From assembly GCA_905178155.1 (NCBI GenBank), contig CAJINV010000003.1, forward strand, positions 6,815,612 through 6,879,611: 64,000 nt of DNA, read 5' to 3'. The notes under the pieces are model-generated. The model was not told the origin of the DNA and did not search any database. It saw only the letters and a program-made list of their open reading frames with translations. Shown here piece after piece: positions 46,914-57,700 of this stretch. The DNA is from Amoebophrya sp. A120. Its lineage: Eukaryota; Sar; Dinophyceae; Syndiniales; Amoebophryaceae. Positions within the stretch are counted from its first letter, which is position 1. Each line of letters starts with the position of its first letter. Made by a program: the position numbers and the translations under genes.

Positions 46914-47104
46914 TTGACGTGCTGGTGCAACTTAAACAAGCATGACGCCGTCATGTGAAAATCAACGCGCGCGCTCGACCCTTTCATACCTTGTTCGTGA
47001 GCATGATGTGAAAGTCAAAGTGCAAACGTACCAGCCAGCGTGCTAAGTTGTTGCTGATGTATCTGATAAAGCCTTATCCACCTTAAATACACACAAAAAT
47101 CTTT

Positions 47105-48270
47105 TTACGACTTGGATACGGCAACCAAAGGCTTTACACTCAGCAGCTGGTTCCACAGTTCTGGCGGACATTGGGTTCGAAGCTCGTCTTGATCCTTACC
47201 TGCCCTCGTGGACATACAGGAAACATCTTCACCAAAAACACCCCAAAAGCAGTCCGCTTTATGCAGTGTCGCCTGTTCTTGCAGCTGGTGCGTACCTCCG
47301 CCCCTGGTGCTCGTTGCTTGACTTCTCTTATCCACTTGCACCTCCTGTGCCTCAGACGCCGCGACTTTGCCGAGCACGGCTCCCGAATTGCTGACCAGGT
47401 CGCGCACCTTTGCAATGACCGGTCCCAGCGTTCGGTCATAATCTAGAGTACGCTTTTTGAGCATCGGGATACGTCGCTCCAGGTATTCCAGGTCCGCCTC
47501 ACGAAAAATCTGCTGCAGACTTTGCAGTTCAGCGACAGCCTTCGCCGGCGCGATTTCATGCGCTAGAAGATTTTTCTCACCTGCGTTAGCTCTCTTCTGT
47601 GTTAGCAGCTCGTCCACATCTACCACGGGGGCTTCGGCATAACCGTGCCCGACGAGGTAGCAGAGCCCCTGGCAACCCCGGACGTCACTGAGCCACGCGC
47701 GATCCTCCTTGTCGAGCGATACATCAATCTCCTGCAGCTCCACCGAGCCCGGCACCGCCTTCGTCTGCAGCAGGCGGGCCAATGCGTGCAACTGCTCGTC
47801 CTGTGTAAGGCGGACCTCAACTGGCTTCTTGTTCTGCGCCACCCGAGTTTCCGTCGCCTCGTCCTCTTCCTTCGACAATGCTGCCTCCGAGGGCCGGGTG
47901 TAGCGAGGACCATGGAACTATCCACGAAAAAACACCCACTCCCATCCAATTTATCATGGAAAACATGCATAAACTCCCGTGATTGTCATGCAGAAAATGA
48001 AAATGGATGGGAATGGGCGTTTTTTCCTGAATAAGAACTGGGACGCTAAGGTTGCCGCCTGAACCAGTGTGCTTTTTCCCGCCCCGCACAAACCAATCAC
48101 CCCGCACGTCTTGTTGAAGAATCGCTGCTGGTGTTTCATACAAAGCACCACCTGCTGCGAGGACTGTGGAGCCCAGCCCCCGGTGGCACGGTTCTTAGAG
48201 TTGTAACTCTCGCAGGTGCGGTTGATGTTGCGGGTCATCACAAAGAACCCAGAAGTCGAAACATTACCAT
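47105..48270 (-). CDS. P-loop protein of unknown family
   Basis: An upstream exon contains CGVIGLCGAGKSTLVQAATL, a Walker A motif (GxxGxGKST). After element K is removed with one repeat copy, the frame continues A-S-Q-F-H-G-P-R-Y-T into a charged stretch (SKEEDEATETRVAQNKK) and a helical segment (DEQLHALARLLQTK), ending at 47105. The segment LEYLERRIPMLKKRTLDYDR looks like a coiled coil. No Walker B or family signature is recognised, and the N-terminal start is not defined. It is probably an ATP- or GTP-binding protein; more cannot be said. Confidence 0.5.
47919..48033. mobile_element. Introner-like element K (115 bp, family 3)
   Basis: It starts TATCCACGAAAAAACACCC and ends GGGCGTTTTTTCCTGAATA; the ends are inverted copies through CTCCCATCC. 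The flanks are GGAAC and AGAAC (4/5). It is the smallest element in the window and nearly all of it is inverted repeat. Removal keeps the P-loop gene frame open. Its ends resemble those of element J. Confidence 0.82.
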
Positions 48271-49208
48271 TAGGAGCTGGCACCGTCCAAGCCTTCTTGC
48301 ACCACCCAGCTGATGTGTGGTACCTGCAGCCATTTTTATTTCTTCCTTCCAACCACGTCCACGTGCTGCCGAAACGTCTCCACCCGAGAGTTTGATTGCC
48401 GCCGCTGCATGTAGGTGCGTTAGTCAACATTATTACAGCTTTTCTCCCGGTCTTCGTGCTGATGAACGGGTTTGGGGATAGTGTTTTCCACACCGCCAAT
48501 ACTCACATGGAATTCAATTTTCCTCTTTGCAACATTGCGATGACGCGTTAGCTGATACAGCTGCTCATAAATGGCACATCGGCGCATAGAGATAGACATC
48601 ACACATCGCTGACTTACACACACAACAACATGATCACAGCCACAATTGCACGTGGAAGTACATCGTCCTCGATCGGGTATTTACGCGTCTGTGCTGAGCG
48701 CTTCATGCACCCGGAAGCACTGGTCGATTTTCGACCGTAGCATGCGAATCAATAATGTTCTTTCTTCAACTATCCGCAAACCTGCAACTGCACGATGACC
48801 TTGTCACCGAGTTGTCCTTTTCAATCTTCTTTCTACGACAGAAGACCGAAATCGAAAAGCAGGAAGAACATCAAAATACATCACGCATACAACCGCTCTC
48901 GGACGTTTTAATATCGATCATAATACGAGCGTGGAACACAGTTTCGCTGCGTCACCAGTGTAGCACGAAGCACATTCTAATATTAACTGACTACAAGAAG
49001 TATAGAATCGGGGCGAGGGCATTCAGGAGGAGCGTCATTTCGTTTCACATCTTTTCTTTTTTATGACATAGACCTAACCTTAAACTTAGAAAGATCACCA
49101 AAGCAACTTCAGATCGGTCGAGTGTGGTTGTTGATCGGGGCTCGTTGCCTTCGTGTTCCTCGCATCTCTTTAAAGTCGCGCTCTCGTCGTCCCTCGGCGT
49201 CAGATTGA
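48271..49208. other. Spacer, possible 5' exons of the P-loop gene
   Basis: The open frame of the P-loop exon continues to about 48499 without clear coding character. Beyond it I see only short frames and no repeats. Confidence 0.4.
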
Positions 49209-50069
49209 TCAATGCCCGACGGGTTTGTGGCCATCGACGTAGAAATTCAGTGTGTGTTTTGGCAGCTGGATCACCTCATTCTCGTACAGGTTCTTGGTGA
49301 CCAAACACTGGCACCCGAGACGACTGGTTTCCGTGAGCTCCGGGGCGAGGTCCAGCATGTCCTGTTCTTCGTCCGTGGGGTATTCGAGCTTGTTGAACAG
49401 CTTTTCCGAGAGAATGACGTGACAGGTGCTGCAGGCCAAACTCCCCTCGCAGGCGCCCTCCACCGGAATCTCATTGGCGTGCGCGACCTCCAGGAGGGAT
49501 TTTCCCACCTCGGCATCTACGGTTTTCAAACCCTCATTCGGAATCTCGAACTGGAGCTTTATGCGCTCTGCATTCGGATCGGCCTTGTGGCTGCCGTGAT
49601 ACCTTGCCTGATTCACGATGTGGTGCACCGGTCGACGTGCTATAATCGGGCTGGAGTTTGAAATATTAAGATTCGCCGCTCTTAGAGCTGCAAGACCCAC
49701 GGTGTTCAAGTTCACTGCGTGTAGTTCCCGGCCTCCATGCAGATCGAGAGTAGTTGATGTTCTACTGTCCACCCGTGGAAGAGAAGACGCGAAAGTAGAA
49801 ATAGAGGGCGACGTTGGTTTTGGCCGTGGAGTGCGAGAAGTGTCAGGTGTCTTGCTGGACAGGAACACGGCAAAGTGACGCCGGTGACTGATCGTTGCTA
49901 CTCGACGTGCCGCCGTCGAGCATAATCCCCTTGAGTCAATCCCAGTAATGCCTCCGCATTGGGAAGGCTGACTACAGGCGCCGAAAATTTGCAGCGAAGG
50001 ACGAGGTGCGGAAGTAATACCCCGCGAAGTCAGTTTCAAAAGAGGGCGCGAAGAACTTGAAGCGGCCAT
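49209..50069 (-). CDS. Mitochondrial [2Fe-2S] ferredoxin (adrenodoxin/Yah1 type)
   Basis: A single-exon gene of 286 residues. The C-terminal domain (from about 170) has the adrenodoxin pattern: IKLQFEIPNEG, then CEGSLACSTC (cluster cysteines near 204, 210 and 213), DEEQDMLDLAPELTETSRLG and a fourth cysteine in CQC near 249, ending with the typical basic/aromatic tail. All four cluster ligands are present. The first about 160 residues are Ser/Arg-rich with few acidic residues, consistent with a mitochondrial targeting region that is longer than usual. In mitochondria such ferredoxins supply electrons for iron-sulfur cluster and heme A synthesis. This supports a functional mitochondrion in the organism. 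Confidence 0.93.
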   Translation of the reverse strand: MAASSSSRPLLKLTSRGITSAPRPSLQIFGACSQPSQCGGITGIDSRGLCSTAARRVATISHRRHFAVFLSSKTPDTSRTPRPKPTSPSISTFASSLPRVDSRTSTTLDLHGGRELHAVNLNTVGLAALRAANLNISNSSPIIARRPVHHIVNQARYHGSHKADPNAERIKLQFEIPNEGLKTVDAEVGKSLLEVAHANEIPVEGACEGSLACSTCHVILSEKLFNKLEYPTDEEQDMLDLAPELTETSRLGCQCLVTKNLYENEVIQLPKHTLNFYVDGHKPVGH

Positions 50070-51653
50070 AATTCACTCTATGCGTTTCCAATATTGTCGT
50101 TCTAGTCGAAGCTGAAGTAAACAAGGAGTGGCGCGCTTTCGGTAGGCAATGTGACTGCTGAAGTTTATGAACACGGAAGTACCTTTCTGCACTATACTGA
50201 GGGGTCGCTGGGGATCAATGGGTACGTCGAAAATAAATTATTCGTAAAAAAAAAATATACGAAAGCAATTTCATAAACATCAAAACTTTATTTCGTCTTC
50301 GCCATCTGTTAAACTTTGGCTGTCGCCAGACTGTACACACACAAACAATACCTCTATCAAGTCGAAAGTGGAATGAAGATGATCTTGACACGCGCGTAGC
50401 TAAGCAAAAGTGAGCGAAAATTTAGAATGTCGTAAAAGTCTTGAGGCACAAAAGGGTGAAGCAACTGCACAAAAGAACATGCGTATGCGAGGTGGATCAA
50501 AAGCGAAAAAGTAAAGCGAGATCCTTTTTTACCATTTGACTTGAAAGATAGAAATGCTGCAAATATCACCGAAGAGTGTTGAGTGCTGCGCTTGCGAAGG
50601 ACTCAACCTCAACAACGTCCTCACATACTTTTGACTATTTCCGAACATCGTCTTCATACAGATGGATATTGCGCTTGAAACATAGATCTGATTTGCGAAG
50701 ATGGATGACAACCAACATCGCCGTGATTTATTTTTTTCGACATCAATTTTTCGTGACTTAGAAGTCTTAAAAAAAGCATTGCAAATGACATCACAGCCCC
50801 ACTGATTGTGATTCCTGTCTTGCTAATACTACTCCAGTCCTGAACGTATTTCGATTAAATGTAATTATATTGATATTCATTGACAGCACGAGGGTCAAAC
50901 TCACTCCTTTTTCGGGATTCTAAGCTCTTTCGTCTCGCGGAAACTTGAACGCTTTCTGGTCGATCCTGAGAAAACGAAAAACAGAAAAGATAGAGAAGGC
51001 ATGGAGGTGGGTATGAAAAAATAAAGAGTTCTCTTCCGTAATACTGTAACAAGCGTAATTAAATCGGTTAGGCCAAACAATCAACTTCGTCAACCATCAA
51101 AGGAGGTTTTCAAAACAAACCCAGGAAATCAATATAAAACAAACGCGATCGGTTTCGGTTCCACGGGCAATGGCATGCAACTTCAAACATGAAGCTCAAC
51201 TATAGCCATGAAAAGCAACCACGAGGAAATGCCTGACGAGGTCAAGATACGAGTCTCCCAAAGTAAGACACAGAGACAGCAAGAGCTGGCAAAAAATCCT
51301 GATTCTGACAAAGTGTCTAATTCTCACAACGCATACAATTTCAAACGATGCAGCACCAGCAGTTAGTACCTTTATAAAAAAAGTTTCTTCTTCTACCATA
51401 ATTCTGAACTGCCAAGTAGGTCTTCGTTTTCGTCTTGTGGGGATGGTAAAGCCATCCCCTTATTTTTAAGCAGACGACAACCTAAACACAGACGTAAGTT
51501 CTTTCTTGATCCACACGAAAAGAAACCACACTTTCGGAAATGCTGCGGAATAATGTAATCATATCGATTTAATTTCAGAGGTGTTAAGAACACCATATTT
51601 TTCCACTTCAGTCTTGTTGAAAAAGCAAAATTGAGTTCTCAGGCTGCTTTCTT
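50070..51653. other. Intergenic region, nothing recognised
   Basis: This 1.6-kb AT-rich spacer has only short unrecognisable frames. No inverted-repeat element or RNA gene is apparent. Confidence 0.5.
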
Positions 51654-53587
51654 TTAGCAGTCGATTTTGACCAGGACCCGTGGTCGCTGGAACATCTTGA
51701 TAGTATCTTCGACTTCATTCAGCTTGGTTTGAAAGTCTCTTTCGCGCTGTTTGTGCATTTCCGAGTTGATCTTCAGGGGCAACTTCTGCAGGGCCGTTTC
51801 CAGTTCCTCCTTTTTCAAACGCAGTGCGGCAAGCGTCTCTGTCCGCTCCTCCTCTGAAAGGACCTGAGCCAGCAGGGAAAGATGTCGCATGTTGACTTGA
51901 TGTTCTATCGTCTTCAACAATTACAGGCACTACGCCGAGCAGACACACAACACAATCTTCCAAAAAATCAAAATGTTCAAGAACGAAAATTCTGTATTTG
52001 CGTTACCTTGAATCCTTCGGGCGGCGCGTCAGCCAAGGCTGCGACCGCGGCAAGCTGGTCCCGCTTCTTCTGGGCCAAGCCATTCTTGATTCTCGTCAAG
52101 TACTCCGGGATATTTGTCACAGCGTCCTTCTTGATCTGCTTTCGCCCGTACAATTGCTTCAGCTTCTCTGCTTCGCGCACGAACGCGTTGGCATCCATAG
52201 TTTCTGGCCCTTCCACGGCATTTTGCAAATTCTCGCGGATGAAATTACCTGATTGAGAGATGGTGTACAGGATTTTGGTTCACTGTGTAGCTCAATTGGG
52301 GTTTCTTCCTGGAGGCAACTTCTTCCTACCGCGTAAGTGTATGTAGTTCCAGTCGAACTTCTCGATCGGAAGCAACTTCTTCCTGGCAAAATTTAACGCA
52401 ATGCAGAAAACTGCTCCAGCACGACATGATCTTCATCGTAGTAGAAGAGTTTGCGGTACGGATACCCGAGGAAAAATTAAGCCAGACAAAATTTGAACAC
52501 TCATAGAAGACTACCGCTTCATTATCATTCTTTTTGATACCGGCGGCGACCCAGCACGATACATATGGCATATGTATCGTGCTGGGTGGCACTCCATTCG
52601 CATATTATGCGAATGGAGTGCCACGCGGCTGCAATAGAGAAAAAGAAAAGAGAAAGCATAAGCAAGTAGAAGGAGTACGCTGTGGAGCCACGCTTGCCAT
52701 TTCGTCGGCCACTCTTCCTCTGATTTCACTTCTGCTCGGTACCCGCGGTCTTGCTTCTGGCACGTCAGAGTACAGCCTGTTTTTTTCGTTACTCTCTGTT
52801 CTGTTTGCATTTCAACACGGCGAAGATATCATATATCATCCAGAGGACCTCCCACATGTGGACAAGTTAATACGTAGGTCCAAATTCGCAATTTCGATGT
52901 AACTAAGTAAATGTAAAGTAAGAGTTGCCCTCACCCTCTTCGTATAGTAATTTCTTTCTCCGTGATACTGATACAAGAGCCGCATCATGTTATCAATCAA
53001 CTTTCTTTTTGAATTTCCGCGGAGGCGGAAGTAGAAGTAGCTCAAATACTTGTCATTTTCAGTGACCACCGGCTGAGCCAGTTCACCGCGTTCTGCCAAG
53101 TGCGCGACTGTCTTTCCCGTCTGCTTTTTCAGAAAACCGTCCTGTCTCACGGCCTGGTGTAAGTACGTTGCGCAGTTCCCATTTCTTTTATTTCGTTACT
53201 TTGGCACCCTTAGAGTTACATCAACTCGGCTCTTCAACAAATAAAGAAAGATATGCAGGTTTGACATCAAGATTAAGTAGTATAGAAACAGTGCACCTCT
53301 TGGCGATTCGGGACAAATTTTCCCTGTGAAGCATTTTCTTTGTTTTCGTACAGCTTAGCTCGGATGCCAGTGAACTGTGCCATCTTCCAGTCCTTGTCTT
53401 CCTCCATTTCTTTTCGCATGCGGTTGGCTTGAATTTGTCGTTGCTTCTGACGCATCGCCAAAACATTGGCTTTGGCATGATCTCGCAACGGTTTTGGCGG
53501 CTCATGCGAAAGCAGAGCGGCAACCGAACTTCCTTGCCGGTGCGATCTCGCGATCCGCGAGCCATCGGAGACCATGTTGTTCTTCAA
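51654..53587 (-). CDS. Enkurin-domain protein, ciliary/flagellar
   Basis: Four exons: about 53587-53300 (RDHAKANVLAMRQKQRQIQ, helical), about 53160-52935 (KYLSYFYFRLRGNSKRKLID), 52250 to about 52010 (NFIRENLQNAVEG and VTNIPEYLTRIKNGLAQKK) and about 51900-51654. The last carries the C-terminal enkurin domain (LSEEERTETLAALRLKKEEL, LQKLPLKINSE, IKMFQRPRVLV). Order and spacing resemble enkurin or ENKD1-like proteins, which sit in the axoneme or at its base and bind microtubules or calmodulin. The intron between the second and third exons contains two adjacent perfect palindromes. Dinoflagellate parasites have flagellated dispersal cells, so the role fits. Confidence 0.8.
52550..52624. repeat. 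Two adjacent perfect palindromes
   Basis: 52550-52586 has 18-bp arms (CCCAGCACGATACATATG) around a single G. 52586-52624 has 19-bp arms (GTGGCACTCCATTCGCATA) around a single T, sharing one base with the first. Both lie in an intron of the enkurin gene. Such tight paired cruciform-forming sequences are rarely kept by chance. Confidence 0.93.
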
Positions 53588-54759
53588 AAACTATATATTT
53601 GTTGGACGACTAGGATATTCTTCGCAAATGGTTGAAACTCTTCGGTGCTACTCAACAAAATGCGGGATCTTCTTCGCGCATTTCTGTAAATCGAAGTGGA
53701 CCATGATGCGAACAAGAAAACCCGCTGCCTTTTCCATTTGAGGTTTACGTTTAGACAAGCTGCGTCTACAATTGCGGGTCGAAACAACTCATTCTCATCA
53801 AGCAGGGACGAAGATAGACATAGAAGTTATTTCAGTGCACTTTCTACTAATTTGTAGCTCAGGGTTTAGTTCTTTTTCACCTCCAGACACGAAGCGGAAC
53901 GAGAAACAAGCCGCATCAACTGAGTGCTTGCGCTCAGAGTTGGGGCAAGCGTTTGCTATCTTTGGTTTCTTATTCTTGCTCTGTTTTCGACCTGCCTTTG
54001 GTGGTGTTTCGGACTCGGTCTCTCAAAAGAAGACACATAGCAAAAAGCTCTCGACCTCCTATCGAAGAGAGCGCACGATGGAACAGCAACGTCATTTCAT
54101 CAGTCCGAGTGTGATGATGTGCTACGTGGTTGAAAATCAATATCGTGTAACCGGCACGGGCACGGCGACGAGAAGAACACTGAATAAAGACAAAGCTTCC
54201 TGTTTGTTTCAGAGCATGGGGCAGGCAAAAAAAAAATCGAAAACTTCGCAAGAATAATACATCTTTGTCATATTGTGCAGATGCGGAGCACCAGCTAGCC
54301 CTAGCCTGTGCGCATTTTCTGCATTGCAAACAGGATGGCGAGGGCAGTGAGTGTTTCGAACAGCAGCTCTGCTACTTTGAGCTTGTTTATTTTCAGATGT
54401 AACATTAGAATTACAATTAGATGAATTGTTTCTACTTACTTTCTTCTTTACCTATTATCACTGTCCATCTTTCATTGGTAAACAACATCAGGAAACAATA
54501 GAAAAATCGATCGATAGAAGTTGCGGTGTGCAGGCTACCATCTTCCTACCCTAGTAGCTGCCAGGATCATGTAAAAGTAAAACTCTATGCATTTTTGCTC
54601 CTACAGTACAACAAGACAACGCCGGGGGGGGATCATTTTTCAACTACACTGAAACGGACGACGGCTTCATTCTCATCGCCCAGTGGCCCCGAGAACAAGT
54701 ACCTGCATATGCTTATGCACGGAAGGAAGTTACGTCCCCAAGTTGATGTCAAAACTCAT
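53588..54759. other. Intergenic region, nothing recognised
   Basis: This spacer lies between the enkurin start and the end of the lactate dehydrogenase gene. A plus-strand frame at 53772-54257 has no motif. No element ends are seen. Confidence 0.45.
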
Positions 54760-57700
54760 TTATAGCTTTGACTTATTTGCGGACGGCTGTCGCGACTCCA
54801 GAACCTGCCAGGGTGGCGTGTAGTTGAAGTCAAGTTGGTTGTTTAGCGTTTGCCCGTGAAATGTCAGCGCATTCGTGAGTGCCATCTCTGGGCGAATGTC
54901 CGCAATAGAGGCGCAACCTATAAGACGCATCACCATCGTATCAAATGTAAAAGTGTCTGGGTCTGGAAGATTGCGCGATTTGTCATGCATGTCTCGTATG
55001 ATCCATAACGCCTCTAATGCAGGACCTAGCATGACAGATTCTGCGAGATCCGTATCATGCCTTTCCTGCATGAGAGACTTCCTCTCAACTTGGTCCAAAG
55101 TGGACAGGTTTTGGCATTCATGCAACACAGATTTTTGCACGATACAGAATTAGCATTACAAGTTGCAATCTTCCAGACCCAGACATTTTTGCAATGCATA
55201 CATCGTCAACTCGTCGATCAGAAGCTGAATGACGCGTTTCACTATTACAATGAAAAATGCCCCCTCCCCATATCAAAACGGAATTTCTGATGCTGGATTT
55301 GTGAGGCGTGAGGCGTAACATGATCGCACTCGGAAGAGGTGGAACAGTCAGCAGCCCGAACTCATCGGTTTTGCCAGGTCCACAACCCCCTGGGGGTGAA
55401 ATACGGGGGTGGCTCCGCATGGCGGCGATCTAGGATCGCTACCTGGAAGAAGGAGTGGGAGCCTCTTTTCAGATGTACTCCGCAAACCTAAGCCAACCAC
55501 TGCCCCCGCAGTCACAAACTCACACCCGACATCGAGAACCGATGCGAGGGAGACCCCGGCAACCCTTCCCTGCGACCGAATACCGAGAGGGATAAGTGGG
55601 ATGCTGGATTTGTGTACACAAATCAGCTCTGTATTGCAGGAAGGCATTGCGGCCAGATGCCCAGCCTAGGTAGAGGCGTCTGGGTCTAGTTGTTCAGCAT
55701 TGCAAACGGCTGCCCTTTAGGCCTACCAGCATGACAAATCGCTTCCATATTGTGGCGGAAGCTTCTGCATTTGGCTTCTTGCAAGACAAATGTGATTTGT
55801 GACCACAAATCAGCAGCACAAATTTTCGGAAACATAGTTTTTCGATATGGGGAGGGGGGATTTTTCCTCACAATATTCACGCCCTCTTCGCCGTAGGCAG
55901 CAAGCCCGTAGATGAAGGGTCGCCCAAGTCCAACCATTTTCGCCCTTGCAATCACACAAAAATTGAAGTACCTTCACGCGGTGCTGACATTCAAGCTGAA
56001 CACTGTCCGCGAGATACTTCTACCACTTTGTTTATCTACCAGACGACAATGAAGAAGATTAAGATGAATCAACGAGTTGAAATAAATACCGCTACCAGGA
56101 GCACACGACGAGTGAACGACGTAGCATTTAATATTTGTAGTGGTACTACTCGAGATCCATCCGAATTTTTCAGCATGCACACAAAGAACTGACCTAGCAG
56201 GCATCTTCGTTGCGCTCATTATAGAAACATTTTGCCCTCGTCACGCCAGTCCTACGTAGCAGGATTAGAAACTCTAATGCGAGTGCACTGTGCATCAGCA
56301 TCTTCATCTACATGATCAACAGGCTGACGAGAGACATCACTACAGAAGTACTTACTTCCTCTCTCGCATGATAGCTAGGGCCAAGGCTTTGAAGACGTCA
56401 CCGCCCCGGCGAACTCCACCGTCCACGAGCACGTCAAACTGTCGGGCGGACGCAGAAGTTTTCTCCTGGTCGTGTCGTCCTCGTCCGGCTTCTGCACAAG
56501 CCTCGCGAGGCGAAACCCAGCCACACTCAGCCCGCAGGCTGGTCACGACTTCTTCCAGGCATTCCAAGCCACTACGGCAGTAGTCGAGTTGTCGCCCGCC
56601 ATGGTTGCTCACGATGATTCCAGCGACGCCCGACCGGTACGCAAGCACAGCGTCCTCCCCGGTTTGAATTCCCTTCAGAACAATCGGGAGCCGCGTTTTT
56701 CCTTGTAACCAACGAAGGCCCTCCCAGTCGAAGCTTGGATCTAACCACGCAGATAAAGCCCGCCCAGTACCTGAAATTGTCATTTAACTCAAACAGTGTT
56801 GCTTAGGATCAGAACTCGTGAGCGGCTCTGTGCTGAACATTTAAACGATAAAATCTTTTTCGGCATTGCTGCGCCCCCGGCACCACTGCCGGCGCCATTG
56901 GCCATCATCCTGACGGCGTCATTCATCTTACGGACCGCGTCCTGCTCCTTTTTCTCCTTCTGCTCCGCTACTAGTAGCTGCAGAATCGCGAGAATTCGGC
57001 CCGTGGCCTTGACATCCTTAAGCTCGGCCCGGGTACTATTCACCCGAGCGACCTCCGACAAGGAAGCCATCGACGTCTCAGTGAGGACATCCTTGATGAC
57101 CGACCCGTCGGCCTCCTGGGTTGTGATTTCCGTGCCGTGGATTTCGAAAACCGCCGACGCGAAGGCCTTGCGCAGGAAAATGTCGACGATGACGTCGGGA
57201 TTCTGCGAGCCGTCAGCCAGCTTCTCCGCGACGAACTTATTCCACAGAACTTTGCAGTTGGCACGGGCGGGATTATTAGGGAAGTACAGAACCGGGAAGC
57301 GTTCCCCCTGTTCTGCTTCGAAACGGACTTGGTCCAGAGTGGTCATTTTCAGTGGTGGTTTTCGACGTAGAAGCCGTAGTTGTAGGTGAGTTTATGCAGT
57401 TTGCTGCACGCAAACGCTGATTTTGTCACGAGTGACGAGATTGAAGTTACCCCTGCCCGAGTTTAGGTATTATTACAGTATGGTCGTGAAAGTTGAGGAA
57501 TCACGTTCGTATGGCTAGATGCTGACAATCGCGTCTCCATCTAGCGCGAAGCCATTACTCGGCTTCCTTATCGAATAACATCGAAGTTCTGCGCAATTTC
57601 CGGTGGGCCTCATCCACCCAAAATCTCTGCGCGTTTTTGGCTCCTTTCTTTGTTAACGTTGCTGCGCCGTGCACAGCACAGGCCGCATATCTCGCGCGAC

